Assembly (NCBI RefSeq): GCF_004965515.1
Contig: NZ_SSHH01000002.1
Coordinates: forward strand, 268,840 to 332,839
Direction of reading: 5' to 3'
Length of the DNA: 64,000 nt
Source: Alteraurantiacibacter aquimixticola
GTDB lineage: Bacteria; Pseudomonadota; Alphaproteobacteria; Sphingomonadales; Sphingomonadaceae
Under the pieces are notes generated by a model. It saw nothing but the letters and a program-made list of their open reading frames with translations. It was not told the origin of the DNA and ran no database searches. Below, piece by piece: positions 37,110 through 46,435 of the stretch. The position numbers and the translations under genes are program-made. Position 1 is the stretch's first letter. Each line of letters opens with the position of its first letter.

Positions 37110-38491
37110 CGTGCGCCCTCCGGCCACAGGATCACGCGCATCGTCTGCAGCAGGATCAGCAGGTCGAGGAATGGCGTGTAGTTCTTGGCGTAGTAGAGGT
37201 CGTATTCCAGCTTGCGCCGGGCGTCCTCGATGCTCGCGCCGTAGGGGTAGTTGATCTGCGCCCACCCGGTAATGCCGGGCTTCACCATGTGCCTTTCGGC
37301 GTAGAAGGGCAGCTTCTCTTCCAGGTCGGAGACGAATTGCGGCACTTCCGGGCGCGGACCGACGAAGCTCATTTCGCCCTTCAGCACGGTCCAGACCTGC
37401 GGCAGCTCATCGATCCTGAGCTTGCGGATGAAGGCGCCGATGCGGGTGATGCGCGGATCCGCCTTCTCTGCCCATTTCGCGCCGTCCTTTTCCGCATCGG
37501 CACGCATCGAACGCAGCTTCACCAGCGTGAATCTCTGCCCGTAAATGCCGATGCGCGTCTGGCGGAAGAAGGCAGGGCCCTTGCTGTCCAGCTTCACCAG
37601 CAGCGCGAATGTCGCGATCACGGGGAGGGTGAGGACTAGCAGCACGAGGCTAGCGAGAACGTCGAAAATGCGCTTCACCGCGCTCGACACCGCACGGCCA
37701 GAGGAAAACCCGTCGGAGAAGATCAGCCAGCTGGGGTTTAGTGTGTCGAGATCGACGCGGCCCGTCTCGCGCTCCATGAAACTGGAGAAGTCGTTGACAT
37801 GGACGCCCAGCGTCTTGATCCGCAGCAGGTCCTTGAGCGGCAGGGCATTGCGGCGCTCCTCCAGTGCCAGCACCACTTCGCTCGCCCCCAGCGTGGCGAC
37901 ATGGCGTGACAGGTCATCGATGGCGGAACGCGGGATCGCCTCTTCGATCACGGGGGCCTGCGCGCCCATGCTGACAAAGCCGACCACCGAAAAGCCGCTT
38001 TCGGGCTTAAGCCCCAGCGCACGCAGGCGGCGGGCCCGGTCGCCCGCGCCCAGCACCAGCACGCGGCGGCGAAAGGCCGATGCGCCAAGGATGCCGCCCA
38101 CGATCAGCCGGTTGGCCATCAGGAAGACGATCGACAGGCCCATCGCGTAAAGCAGGATGGAGCGCCACCAGGTCTGCCCTGGCAGGATGAAATCGAGGAA
38201 ACCGAGCCCGAGCACAGCGAGGCTCACCGCTACCAGCAGGCGCGCGCCTGCAAAGCGCATCGAGCGCAATGCATCGGCGCCGAATACGCCCACAGCGATC
38301 ATCGCGGTCATGGTAACCACGGAGATGAAACCCATGGTCGGCAAGCGATCGAGGAGGCTGCCAGGGTCCATCCCGATCTGCCCCGCGCGCAGCAGCCATG
38401 CCAGGTTGTTCGCCCCGAGCAGCAGCACGAAGTCGATCAACCCCAGCAACAGAACCGCATGCGGTACGTAATGTTTGAAAAGTCGGATCAT
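37106..38491 (-). CDS. XrtA/PEP-CTERM-system-type polyisoprenyl-phosphate sugar transferase
   Basis: A 461-residue enzyme that transfers the first sugar phosphate to undecaprenyl phosphate, starting exopolysaccharide repeat units. The N-terminal half has about four membrane helices and a nucleotide-binding-like domain ([19 protein letters not shown]). The catalytic bacterial sugar transferase domain begins at the membrane helix after [14 protein letters not shown] and shows [33 protein letters not shown] and [15 protein letters not shown]. The ATG at 38491 is chosen over an upstream in-frame start within the intergenic region. It heads a four-gene run with prsK, prsR and the TPR gene, all overlapping by a few bases. 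Confidence 0.9.
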   Translation of the reverse strand: MIRLFKHYVPHAVLLLGLIDFVLLLGANNLAWLLRAGQIGMDPGSLLDRLPTMGFISVVTMTAMIAVGVFGADALRSMRFAGARLLVAVSLAVLGLGFLDFILPGQTWWRSILLYAMGLSIVFLMANRLIVGGILGASAFRRRVLVLGAGDRARRLRALGLKPESGFSVVGFVSMGAQAPVIEEAIPRSAIDDLSRHVATLGASEVVLALEERRNALPLKDLLRIKTLGVHVNDFSSFMERETGRVDLDTLNPSWLIFSDGFSSGRAVSSAVKRIFDVLASLVLLVLTLPVIATFALLVKLDSKGPAFFRQTRIGIYGQRFTLVKLRSMRADAEKDGAKWAEKADPRITRIGAFIRKLRIDELPQVWTVLKGEMSFVGPRPEVPQFVSDLEEKLPFYAERHMVKPGITGWAQINYPYGASIEDARRKLEYDLYYAKNYTPFLDLLILLQTMRVILWPEGAR

Positions 38492-38581
38492 TGCTCCAAG
38501 CCGGTCGCAGGGGGTGGCTTTTTCCAACCCATGCACCGGCGATTAGGAGCGAGAGGTGAAATGTCGGTAAATTTTACACTC

Positions 38582-38608
38582 CTGCGGCGAAAAAGCTTTC
38601 CGCCGCAG
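38582..38608. repeat. Perfect dyad in the divergent region before the sugar transferase
   Basis: CTGCGGCG (38582-38589) and CGCCGCAG (38601-38608) are exact inverted repeats around an AT-rich 11-base centre containing AAAGCTTT-like symmetry. It lies about 90 bases before each divergent start, so it could be an operator or a transcript hairpin. No matching protein can be named. Confidence 0.5.
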
Positions 38609-38684
38609 AAAGGTGTCGCGGTAAACCGAAATTAACCAGTTTCGCCCCGGTCATGGTTAAGGTTTGGGCTCCTATGGGCCCGGG

Positions 38685-39206
38685 ATGGCGCAGCTTAGCA
38701 AGCCCCCTATCCCCTATGAAATGTATCGCCATTTCGCGGTGGTCACGCTGATGATCACGGCCGCCATTGCCATGTTCGCGCATGGCGAGAATGAGGAGCT
38801 GGAGGCTGCCCGTACCCCGAGCGAGGAGGTGCCGCAAAGCAAAACCGGCGCCAGCCAGGAAGAGAGCGACACGCCCAAATATGGCGAAGCGCAGCTGACC
38901 CGCCGCGATGGCGCCACCAATCTGGGGAGCTTCGGCGAAGAAGCCAATTTCTCCGATGGCTATGGCCAGGCAAGCGCCTTTAACGGCCGCAATGACATCG
39001 TCTCCGTCGAGTTGCCGGCGGACAATTCCGAAAATGCAGGATTTACCGCCGCCCATCTCGACAAGCTGAGCGAGGAAGAGCTGCAGGACCTGCTGCGCGA
39101 ACTGGAGGAAGGCGGCATCGAAAACGCGCGCGAACGTCAGCGGGTGATGGCCGTGCTCGAAGCCGCCTCGCGCCGCCGCAGCGGACATCGTGAACACGCG
39201 CTATAG
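38685..39206 (+). CDS. Small membrane-anchored protein of unknown function
   Basis: I do not recognise this 173-residue protein. After a short cytoplasmic start (MAQLSKPPIPYEMYRHF) there is one membrane helix (VVTLMITAAIAMFA, about residues 18-32), then a long acidic, low-complexity, probably extracytoplasmic stretch and a charged C-terminal helix (LSEEELQDLLRELEEG, ENARERQRVMAVLEAA). I chose ATG 38685; an in-frame TTG at 38664 is less likely. It is divergent from the exopolysaccharide cluster and converges on the SLC13 permease with 15 bases between the stops. A structural or envelope role is possible. Confidence 0.6.
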   Translation: MAQLSKPPIPYEMYRHFAVVTLMITAAIAMFAHGENEELEAARTPSEEVPQSKTGASQEESDTPKYGEAQLTRRDGATNLGSFGEEANFSDGYGQASAFNGRNDIVSVELPADNSENAGFTAAHLDKLSEEELQDLLRELEEGGIENARERQRVMAVLEAASRRRSGHREHAL

Positions 39207-39221
39207 GCGCGCGGCCTCGCG

Positions 39222-41012
39222 CTACATGTCGTAGGAGACCACCAGCAACAGGCTGAGCGTCGCCACCATCAGCAAAACCAGCGGCACGCCGGTGCGCAAA
39301 TAGTCAGCGAAGCGGTAATTCCCCTCCGACATGATCAGCATGTTGGTCTGGTAGGCGATCGGCGTTGCGTAGCAGAGGTTGCAACCGAACAGCACCGCCA
39401 GGATCAGCGGCTCTTCCGGCAGGCCCAGCGTCGCGGCGATGTTGAAGGCGATCGGCGTACCCACCGTGGCGGCCGTGGCGTTGGAGGCGAAATTGGTCAG
39501 CAGCGTCACGAACAGCATGATCGCCGCCAGCACGCCCGCAGGCGGCAGATATTGCAGCCCTAGTGACATGGCCTGACCCAGCCAGCCCGCCGCCCCGCTA
39601 TCGAGGATGATGCGCCCGATGGCGATGCTCGCCGCCACCAGCACGATCACCTTGGCGGAGAGAGCGCGGCCCACGCGGTCGAACTTCACGCAGCCGGTCA
39701 GGAACATCAGGATCGCCCCGCCCAGCGCGGCGATGGCGATGGGGAACAGGCCGATGGAGGCGGTGAAGACCGATCCGAACATGATCGCGGCCGACAGCAG
39801 CGCCTTGGACCGGCGGGGCATGTCCTTGGCGCCTTCGAGCTGCAGCAGGCTGTCGCCACTGGCGAAATCCTGGATCCCCTCCGGCAGGCCCATGACCAAC
39901 AGCACGTCGCCTTCGGAAAGGCGGATCTCCTCCTCCGTGCTGATGACGGGCCGATTGCTGACGAGCCTTTCGGGACGGTGAATGCCGAGCACCGCCACGC
40001 CGTAATTGTCGGCAATGCCCGATGTCGCCAGCGTGCGGTTGATGATGCGCGAATCCGCGGTCACCACCATTTCCACCACCTGGATATCTTCTTTCCCGCT
40101 GGCCGAACGCTGGCGGATGCGATCCATCACCCAGCCGGGCGCAACCTTGCCCTTGAGCATGCGGTTGGCTTCCTCCAGCGCATCATGCGTGCCGGAAATC
40201 AGCAGCCGCTGGCCGGCGGCGAAGGGGCCGTCGGGCCGTTCCTCGAACCGGAAATCCTGCGGCAGCTTTTCCATCACCTCATCGAAATGCTTGCCGACGA
40301 GTTCGCTGTCCGGCGTCACGCGCATGCGGGTGTAGAAGCGGCGCACGGCCTGGATTTCGTCCGGACTGTTGTCCGGCAGCAGACGCGGCATGACCAGCCA
40401 CAGATAGGGCAAGGCGACCAGCGCAGCGGCCAGCACGATCGGCGTGTAATGAAACACCGACATTTCCGGCATGCCGAGATCGGTGGCGATGGAGACCACC
40501 AGCAGGTTGGTAGAGGTGCCGATGGTCGTCGCCATGCCGCCGATCAGCACGGCGGCGTTGAGCGGGATCAGCGTCTTGGAAGCAGGCATGGCCCCGCGCT
40601 GCGCCAGCGCCACGAAGATCGGCAGCAGCAGCACCAGCACGGGCGTGTCGTTGACGATCATCGACAGGAACAGCGCCAGCAGCAGGGAAACGAGCAGGCC
40701 TAGCTGGAGATTGATCTTCCAGACCTTCTCCAGCGCCCGCGCCGCAGGCTCCAGCGCCCCTGTCACCACCAATCCGCGCCCCATGATCATCAGCGCGCAA
40801 ATGGTGATCAGCGCATAATGGCCGAATCCGCCGAATGCGAGCGTCAGCCCGTCAGTGCGCGTGGTGTGCGGCAGCGGGTAGAAGTAGAGGCCGACCGCGA
40901 TAATCGCGATGGTCAGCAGGGAGACGATTTCAGTGGTGAACCAGCCGCGCGCGAAAGCGATGAACACGCCGATTGTCAGCACCATGGCAGCAATCGCGTG
41001 ATAGGAAGGCAT
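39222..41012 (-). CDS. SLC13-family permease with internal TrkA-C domains
   Basis: A 596-residue transporter of the divalent anion:sodium symporter (ArsB/NhaD-like) superfamily. Two membrane halves, each with a re-entrant loop (MIVNDTPVLVLLLPIF and FASNATAATVGTPIAF), flank a soluble segment of about 200 residues with two RCK-C/TrkA-C-like units (RMRVTPDSELVGKHF, RIINRTLATSGI). Bacterial homologues move sulfate, dicarboxylates or other anions; the substrate is not evident. ATG 41012 gives the usual start MPSYHAIAAM; an upstream TTG is possible. It is isolated, with a tRNA-Leu 40 bases upstream. Confidence 0.88.
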   Translation of the reverse strand: MPSYHAIAAMVLTIGVFIAFARGWFTTEIVSLLTIAIIAVGLYFYPLPHTTRTDGLTLAFGGFGHYALITICALMIMGRGLVVTGALEPAARALEKVWKINLQLGLLVSLLLALFLSMIVNDTPVLVLLLPIFVALAQRGAMPASKTLIPLNAAVLIGGMATTIGTSTNLLVVSIATDLGMPEMSVFHYTPIVLAAALVALPYLWLVMPRLLPDNSPDEIQAVRRFYTRMRVTPDSELVGKHFDEVMEKLPQDFRFEERPDGPFAAGQRLLISGTHDALEEANRMLKGKVAPGWVMDRIRQRSASGKEDIQVVEMVVTADSRIINRTLATSGIADNYGVAVLGIHRPERLVSNRPVISTEEEIRLSEGDVLLVMGLPEGIQDFASGDSLLQLEGAKDMPRRSKALLSAAIMFGSVFTASIGLFPIAIAALGGAILMFLTGCVKFDRVGRALSAKVIVLVAASIAIGRIILDSGAAGWLGQAMSLGLQYLPPAGVLAAIMLFVTLLTNFASNATAATVGTPIAFNIAATLGLPEEPLILAVLFGCNLCYATPIAYQTNMLIMSEGNYRFADYLRTGVPLVLLMVATLSLLLVVSYDM

Positions 41013-41052
41013 GTCGATCACGCTGGGGGTCCCCAAACCGGGTGAGACAGGA

Positions 41053-41137
41053 TGGTACCTCCGGCCGGACTCGAACCGGCACTTCCGAAGAAACTCGATT
41101 TTGAGTCGAGCGCGTCTACCAATTCCGCCACGGAGGC
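41053..41137 (-). tRNA. tRNA-Leu (anticodon CAA)
   Basis: An 85-base class II tRNA on the minus strand with CCA encoded. Acceptor GCCTCCG pairs with CGGAGGT, the anticodon loop CTCAAAA carries CAA (41101-41103), a long variable arm (TTTCTTCGGAAGT region) is present, and the T-arm has GGTTCGAGTCC. Confidence 0.96.
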
Positions 41138-41199
41138 CTGCCTCATGTCCATGCGATTAGCGGCGCATGGACGCAGGTTCAAGGAAATGCGCTGATTTG

Positions 41200-42021
41200 T
41201 CAGCCTTTCAATGCGCCAGCGATGATCTTGTGCAGCCGCGAATGCAGCGGATCGTTGCCCGCGATCACCTGTTCATCGCAGATCGGCTGCGAACGGCCGC
41301 GATAATCGGTCACGAAACCACCCGCCTCACGCACCAGCAGGCAGCCGGCAGCCGTATCCCAGGGCGAGAGTTCGCTTTCCCAGAACCCGTCATACCGGCC
41401 CGCCGCAACCCATGCGAGGTCGAGCGCCGCCGAACCGAAGCGGCGAATGCCCGCAACCTGCGGTCCGATGGCGGCGAAGATCTTCGCCCATTCGGCAAAG
41501 TTGCCATGCGCCTGGTAGGGCGTGCCGGTGGCGAACAGCGCTTCGGACAGCTGGCGACGGCCGGAGACGCGCAGGCGCGCGTCCTGCAGCCATGCGCCGC
41601 GCGACTTTTCCGCCCAGAAGGTCTCATCGGTGATCGGCTGGTAGACCAGGCCCGCAGTCACCTCGCCCCAGCCGCCGCCACCCAGCTTCGGCTCCTGCAC
41701 GGCGATGGAGATCGCGAAATGCGGGATGCCGTGGAGGAAGTTGCTGGTGCCGTCGAGCGGATCGATGATCCAGCGCGGCTTGTCGGGATCGCCCTCGATC
41801 ACCCCGGCTTCCTCCAGCACGAAACCCCAGTCGGGGCGCGCCTGCAGCAGCTCGTCATAAATGGCGCGCTCGGCCTGCTGGTCAGCCTTGGAGACGAAGT
41901 CCGACGGGCCCTTGCGGCTCACCTGCAGGTGTTCCACTTCGCCGAAGTCGCGACGCAACCGGCCACCCGCCTTGCGGGCCGCCTTTTCCATCACGCGGAT
42001 CAGACCTGAAATTGCAGCCAT
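41200..42021 (-). CDS. suhB: Inositol-1-monophosphatase family protein (SuhB)
   Basis: A magnesium-dependent phosphatase of the inositol monophosphatase family; in bacteria SuhB also influences ribosomal RNA transcription and RNA processing. The 273-residue protein has the metal ligands in LEEAG (E70 area), IDPLDGTSNFLHGIP and the late LSPWDTAAGCLLVREAGG. Length is normal. It begins six bases after the efp stop on the same strand, so the two are co-transcribed. Confidence 0.93.
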   Translation of the reverse strand: MAAISGLIRVMEKAARKAGGRLRRDFGEVEHLQVSRKGPSDFVSKADQQAERAIYDELLQARPDWGFVLEEAGVIEGDPDKPRWIIDPLDGTSNFLHGIPHFAISIAVQEPKLGGGGWGEVTAGLVYQPITDETFWAEKSRGAWLQDARLRVSGRRQLSEALFATGTPYQAHGNFAEWAKIFAAIGPQVAGIRRFGSAALDLAWVAAGRYDGFWESELSPWDTAAGCLLVREAGGFVTDYRGRSQPICDEQVIAGNDPLHSRLHKIIAGALKG

Positions 42022-42027
42022 GGGAAG

Positions 42028-42591
42028 TTAGCCGGCCTTTCCGACATAAGTCTGTTCGTAGACATCGACGATGATGCGCGTGCCGCTTCCGATATGGGGC
42101 GGGACCATGATGCGCACGCCGTTGTCGAGTATGGCGGGCTTGTAGCTGGAGGAAGCAGTCTGCCCCTTCACCACAGCATCGGCCTCAACAATCTCAGCCT
42201 CGATCTGCGCGGGAAGCTGCACGGAAATGGGCTTTTCCTCCCACAGTTCCAGCTGCACCTGCATGCCGTCGGTCAGGAACGGGCGCGCATCGCCCAGCAG
42301 GTCGCTCGGCAGGGTGATCTGCTCGAACGTGTCCTGGTCCATGAACACCAGCATGTCGCCATCTTCGTAGAGGAACTGGTAGTCCTTGGTGTCGAGGCGC
42401 ACCTTCTCCACCGTGTCGGCGCTGCGGAAGCGGACATTGGTCTTGCGGCCATCCTGCAGGTTCTTCATTTCGACCTGCATATAGGCGCCGCCCTTGCCGG
42501 GCTGGGTGTGCTGGATCTTGGCGACCTTCCAGATGCCGCCTTCATATTCGATGATGTTGCCGGGACGGATGTCCACACCGCTGATCTTCAT
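42028..42591 (-). CDS. efp: Translation elongation factor P
   Basis: EF-P rescues ribosomes stalled at consecutive prolines. The 187-residue length is standard. The N-terminal domain carries the loop [10 protein letters not shown] with Lys33 as the modification site used by the EpmA-type beta-lysyl pathway; the two OB domains follow, with [10 protein letters not shown] and the conserved end around [23 protein letters not shown]. It is first of a two-gene unit with suhB and is divergent from a small secreted protein gene. Confidence 0.96.
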   Translation of the reverse strand: MKISGVDIRPGNIIEYEGGIWKVAKIQHTQPGKGGAYMQVEMKNLQDGRKTNVRFRSADTVEKVRLDTKDYQFLYEDGDMLVFMDQDTFEQITLPSDLLGDARPFLTDGMQVQLELWEEKPISVQLPAQIEAEIVEADAVVKGQTASSSYKPAILDNGVRIMVPPHIGSGTRIIVDVYEQTYVGKAG

Positions 42592-42730
42592 GGGGCTTGC
42601 CGCCTTTGGATTGCTTGGAAATTCGGAGTAGCGCGCGCCCTAGACGCAAGCGCCCATTTCGGCAAGCCGCCAACTGGGGGACAGGCAATCATTCATGGCC
42701 ATGCAAGCGAGGCGTGCTAAAGGCGCAGCC

Positions 42731-43075
42731 ATGACCCGCTTCGCCCTCGCTCCACTTGCTCTTCTCGTCGCCGCCCCCGCCATGGCGCAGGGCCAGATCG
42801 GCACGATCGAGCGGGGGCAATATATTTGCGAGCTTCCCGGCGATGCTGGCAGTCAGGTGGGCGTCGAGCAGCCGCACGAGAATTTCCGCATCGCCAGCGC
42901 GTCGCGTTACGTCACCGAGGAAGGCAGCGGCACCTATCTGCGGCGCGGTGACGTGGTGACGATGACCAGCGGCCCGCGCAACGGGCAGCAATATGCGGTG
43001 ATCTCCACCGGCTTCCTGCGCAAGATCGAAAACGGCGAGCCGGGCCGGTTGCGCTGCTATCGCCGCGGGCGCTGA
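42731..43075 (+). CDS. Small secreted protein of unknown function
   Basis: A 114-residue precursor with a clear signal peptide (MTRFALAPLALLVAAPAMA-QGQ, cleavage near residue 19). The mature part contains two cysteines (YICELPGDA and RLRCYRRGR) that could form a disulfide, a SASRYVTEEGSGTYLRRGD stretch and a basic C-terminus. I recognise no family. ATG 42731 is preferred over one 36 bases upstream because it starts the signal peptide. Its stop codon abuts the thiE stop on the other strand with no base between. Confidence 0.7.
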   Translation: MTRFALAPLALLVAAPAMAQGQIGTIERGQYICELPGDAGSQVGVEQPHENFRIASASRYVTEEGSGTYLRRGDVVTMTSGPRNGQQYAVISTGFLRKIENGEPGRLRCYRRGR

Positions 43076-43690
43076 TCAGCCCTTCAGCTTCTCGGCGAAT
43101 GCCTTCACCGCCGCCACTTCATCGCCATTCCACACTGCGCCCGACACGGCGAGGAAATCCGCGCCTGCCTCGATCAGCGGACCGCAATTCTCCGGCGTGA
43201 TGCCACCGATGGCGACGCAGGGTATTTCGAACAGGTCCTGCCACCATGTCAGCAGTTCGGGTTCGGGCTTGTGGCTCGTTTCCTTGGTGGAGGACGGGAA
43301 GAAGGCGCCAAAGGCGACATAATCCGCCCCCGCCTCGCCCGCTTCCATGGCGAGGTGACGGCTGTCATGGCAGGTGACGCCGATCTGTATCTCGTGCCCC
43401 AACTCCTCGCGAACCTCGCGCGGGTCGCCATCCTGCTGCCCAAGATGCACGCCATCGGCCTTGAGCCGCTTGGCCAGCGCGACATCGTCATTGATAATGA
43501 AGGCCACTTCGCGCTCGGCGCAGATCGCCTGCAGGGGTTCGGCGAGGCGCGCAGCCTCATGCTGGTCCACGTCCTTCACGCGGAACTGGAAGGCTGCGAC
43601 CGGCCCGGCATCGAGAGCGCGGGCAAGCCGTTCGGGGAAGTCGCCGCCGACATCGAGCGGCGAGATCAGGTAGAGTTGGCAATCGGACAT
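43076..43690 (-). CDS. thiE: Thiamine phosphate synthase
   Basis: ThiE couples the thiazole and pyrimidine phosphates to give thiamine phosphate. The 204-residue TIM-barrel shows the substrate-binding strands FQFRVKD (where Escherichia coli has QLRxKD), INDDVALAKRLKADGVHLGQQDGD, IGVTCHDSRHLAMEA, ADYVAFGAFFPSSTK, and AIGGITPENCGPLIEAGADFLAVSGAVW. No thiamine-pyrophosphate riboswitch is evident in the 80 bases upstream, and no other thi gene is nearby. Confidence 0.9.
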   Translation of the reverse strand: MSDCQLYLISPLDVGGDFPERLARALDAGPVAAFQFRVKDVDQHEAARLAEPLQAICAEREVAFIINDDVALAKRLKADGVHLGQQDGDPREVREELGHEIQIGVTCHDSRHLAMEAGEAGADYVAFGAFFPSSTKETSHKPEPELLTWWQDLFEIPCVAIGGITPENCGPLIEAGADFLAVSGAVWNGDEVAAVKAFAEKLKG

Positions 43691-43770
43691 GCGCGCGATC
43701 TAGCCTCCAGCGCGCCGAGTTTCCAGCCCGCCTTTGCCGGTTCAGGACCCGGAAAGCTGATCGGGCGTTG

Positions 43771-44199
43771 ATGGCAGTGATGAAACCGATCCTGCCCCTG
43801 ATCTTCACCGCCTGCGCCCTTTCGGGATGCGCGACCTATTCCGACGCTCCCATCGTCGATGCTGGACCCATCGCTTCCGAGGGCAGCATGGTCGCGCTGG
43901 GCGAACCAGTTGCAGTGGAAGATGTCGTGCTGACCCCTATGAAAGTCACCGAGGATTCGCGCTGCCCGATCAACGCGCGCTGCGTATGGGCGGGGCGGAT
44001 CGTGGTGGAAACGCGCGTGGACGGAGCCGGATGGCGCGAGACTGTGCCGGTGACACTCGGCGAACCCGAAAGCGTACGCGGCTATGTCCTCAATCTGGTC
44101 AGTGCCGAGCCCGGACAAATGGCGGGCGCCGATCCGGTCGGTCCGGAGGACTATCGCTTCGCTTATGAAGGCTGGTCGCCGGACAATCCGCCCGACTGA
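43771..44199 (+). CDS. Small lipoprotein of unknown function
   Basis: A 142-residue protein with a lipoprotein signal (ALSGC, lipidated Cys20). The mature domain has a paired-cysteine motif, SRCPINARCVWAGR, followed by a beta-rich stretch ending YRFAYEGWSPD. The same R-CP-x-CVWAG pattern recurs in small uncharacterised proteobacterial lipoproteins. ATG 43771 is used; the alternative ATG at 43780 also leaves an intact lipobox. It is divergent from thiE and its stop abuts that of pgk. Confidence 0.7.
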   Translation: MAVMKPILPLIFTACALSGCATYSDAPIVDAGPIASEGSMVALGEPVAVEDVVLTPMKVTEDSRCPINARCVWAGRIVVETRVDGAGWRETVPVTLGEPESVRGYVLNLVSAEPGQMAGADPVGPEDYRFAYEGWSPDNPPD

Positions 44200-45399
44200 T
44201 CAGGCGGACAGCGCCGCGACGCCCGGGAGTTCCCTACCTTCCATCCATTCGAGGAAGGCCCCGCCAGCGGTGGAGATATAAGTCACGTCCCCGGTCACCC
44301 CGGCATGGGCAAGTGCGGCCACCGTGTCGCCGCCGCCAGCAACGGAGACCAGCGACCCTTCCGCCGTCAGCGCCGCCGCCGTCTTGGCCAGCGCCACGGT
44401 CGCGGCATCGAAAGGCGGCGTCTCGAAAGCACCGAGCGGGCCGTTCCACACCAGCGTGCGGCAGGTCTTGAGCACATCGCCCAGCGCCTCGACCGCCTGC
44501 GGACCGATATCGAGGATCATCTCGTCGGCCGCGACTTCATGCACGTTGCAGGTACGCAGCGACGGCGGATTGGCGGCGAATTCCTTGGCCACCACCACGT
44601 CATAGGGCAGATGCACGGTGCAGCCGGCCTTGTCGGCGGCATCCATGATTGCCTCCGCCTTGGCGGTGAGGTCATGCTCGCATAGCGACTTGCCGACATC
44701 CACGCCGCGCGCGGCGAGGAAAGTGTTGGCCATGCCGCCGCCGATGATGAGGTGCTGCACCTTGCCCACGAGGTTTTCGAGCACTGCCAGCTTGGTCGAG
44801 ACCTTCGCCCCGCCGACCACGGCGGCAACCGGCGTCTGCGGATTGCCTAGCGCGGCGTCGAGCGCGGTCAGCTCCTTTTCCATTGCGCGGCCGGCATAGG
44901 CAGGCAGCAAATGCGCCAACCCCTCTGTGCTCGCATGCGCGCGGTGCGCGGCGGAAAAGGCATCGTTGACGTATAAATCGCCATTGGCGGCGATCGCTTC
45001 GGCAAAGGCGCGGTCATTGGCTTCCTCACCCGGCCAGAAGCGCGTGTTTTCCAGCATGCCGATATCGCCGGGGCCAAGGATGTCGACCGATTGCGCGACC
45101 ACCGGGCCGTGCACTTCGGGGATGAACATCACTTCCTTGTCGAGCACGCGCTCGATCTCACCCTGGATCAGGCTGAGCGAGAGGATCGAGTGACGCTCCC
45201 CCTTGGGCCGTCCGAAATGGGCGAGCAGGAGGACTTTCGCGCCCTTCCCCGCCAGTTCGAGAATGGTGGGGGCAACCGCCTTTGCGCGGGTCAGGTCGGT
45301 CGCCCGGCCGTCCATCATGGGCAGGTTCAGGTCCACCCGGACCAGCGCAACCTTGCCGGTTACGTCGCCGAGATCATCAAGTGTCTTGAACTTGCCCAT
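44200..45399 (-). CDS. pgk: Phosphoglycerate kinase
   Basis: Interconverts 1,3-bisphosphoglycerate and 3-phosphoglycerate with ADP/ATP. The 399-residue protein has RVDLNLPM (residues 21-28), LLAHFGRPKG, LENTRFWPGEE, AVVGGAKVSTKL, NGPLGAFE and the C-terminal GGGDTVAAL. It is the last gene of tkt-gap-pgk, beginning 13 bases after the gap stop. Confidence 0.97.
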   Translation of the reverse strand: MGKFKTLDDLGDVTGKVALVRVDLNLPMMDGRATDLTRAKAVAPTILELAGKGAKVLLLAHFGRPKGERHSILSLSLIQGEIERVLDKEVMFIPEVHGPVVAQSVDILGPGDIGMLENTRFWPGEEANDRAFAEAIAANGDLYVNDAFSAAHRAHASTEGLAHLLPAYAGRAMEKELTALDAALGNPQTPVAAVVGGAKVSTKLAVLENLVGKVQHLIIGGGMANTFLAARGVDVGKSLCEHDLTAKAEAIMDAADKAGCTVHLPYDVVVAKEFAANPPSLRTCNVHEVAADEMILDIGPQAVEALGDVLKTCRTLVWNGPLGAFETPPFDAATVALAKTAAALTAEGSLVSVAGGGDTVAALAHAGVTGDVTYISTAGGAFLEWMEGRELPGVAALSA

Positions 45400-45412
45400 G
45401 TTTCTGGTCCCC

Positions 45413-46420
45413 TTAGAGGAACTTCGCCATCACGCCAGCGGTGTCGATCATGCGGTTGGAGAAGCCCCACTCGTTATCGTACCAGCTGACCACGCGGGCA
45501 AGCTTGCCTTCCATGACCGAGGTTTCGAGGCTGTCGATGGTCGAGCTGGCCGGATGGTGGTTGAAGTCGGAGCTGACCAGCGGCTTGTCGGTATAGTCGA
45601 GCACGCCCTTCATCGCGCCTTCCGCGGCAGCCTTCAGCGCCGCGTTCAGCTCTTCCGCCGTGGTATCGCGGCCGGGCTGGAAGACGAGGTCCACCAGCGA
45701 CACATTCGGCGTCGGCACGCGGACGGAGGAGCCATCCAGCTTGCCGGCGAGTTCTGGCAGTACCAGCCCAACCGCGCGGGCAGCGCCAGTCGTAGTCGGG
45801 ATCATGTTCTGCGCCCCGCCGCGCGCCCGGCGCATGTCGGAATGCATCTGGTCCAGCATGCGCTGGTCATTGGTGTAGGAGTGGATCGTGGTCATGAAGC
45901 CACGCTCGATCCCCACCAACTCGTTCAGAACCTTGGCAACAGGCGAGAGGCAGTTGGTGGTGCAGCTGGCGTTGGAAACGATCACGTCATCCGCGGTAAG
46001 GATCTGGTGGTTCACGCCATAGACCACGGTGGCCGAGACATTCTTGGCCGGGGCCGAGATCAGCACACGCTTGGCGCCCGCGTCGAGATGCGGCTTGGAG
46101 GCATCGTGGCTCTGGAAGAAGCCGGTGCATTCGAGGACGATGTCCACGCCCATTTCGCCATGCGGCAGATTGGCGGGATCGCGCTCGGACGTGACGGCGA
46201 TGGTCTTGCCGTTCACGACGAGGTTGCTGCCATCGACCTCCACCGTGCCGGGGAAGCGGCCATGCGTGCTGTCGAATGCGAAAAGCAGCGCGTTGGCATT
46301 GGTGTCCGCCAGGTCATTGATCGCCACCAGTTCCAGGTCGTGATCGTCACGCTCCAGGATCGCGCGCGCGACCAGGCGGCCAATACGTCCGAAACCGTTG
46401 ATCGATACTTTCGTCGCCAT
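45413..46420 (-). CDS. gap: Glyceraldehyde-3-phosphate dehydrogenase
   Basis: Oxidises glyceraldehyde-3-phosphate to 1,3-bisphosphoglycerate. The 335-residue protein has the NAD-binding INGFGRIGR (7-15), Asp in AINDLAD indicating NAD preference, active-site Cys153 in SNASCTTNC, and the C-terminal [13 protein letters not shown]. It lies between tkt and pgk with short spacers (15 and 13 bases), so the three share a transcript. Confidence 0.97.
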   Translation of the reverse strand: MATKVSINGFGRIGRLVARAILERDDHDLELVAINDLADTNANALLFAFDSTHGRFPGTVEVDGSNLVVNGKTIAVTSERDPANLPHGEMGVDIVLECTGFFQSHDASKPHLDAGAKRVLISAPAKNVSATVVYGVNHQILTADDVIVSNASCTTNCLSPVAKVLNELVGIERGFMTTIHSYTNDQRMLDQMHSDMRRARGGAQNMIPTTTGAARAVGLVLPELAGKLDGSSVRVPTPNVSLVDLVFQPGRDTTAEELNAALKAAAEGAMKGVLDYTDKPLVSSDFNHHPASSTIDSLETSVMEGKLARVVSWYDNEWGFSNRMIDTAGVMAKFL

Positions 46421-46435
46421 GGACCTGTCTCCTGA

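Noticed and set aside
43691-43770. Thiamine-pyrophosphate riboswitch before thiE
   Set aside because: The 80-base gap is too short and lacks the CTGAGA-type core.
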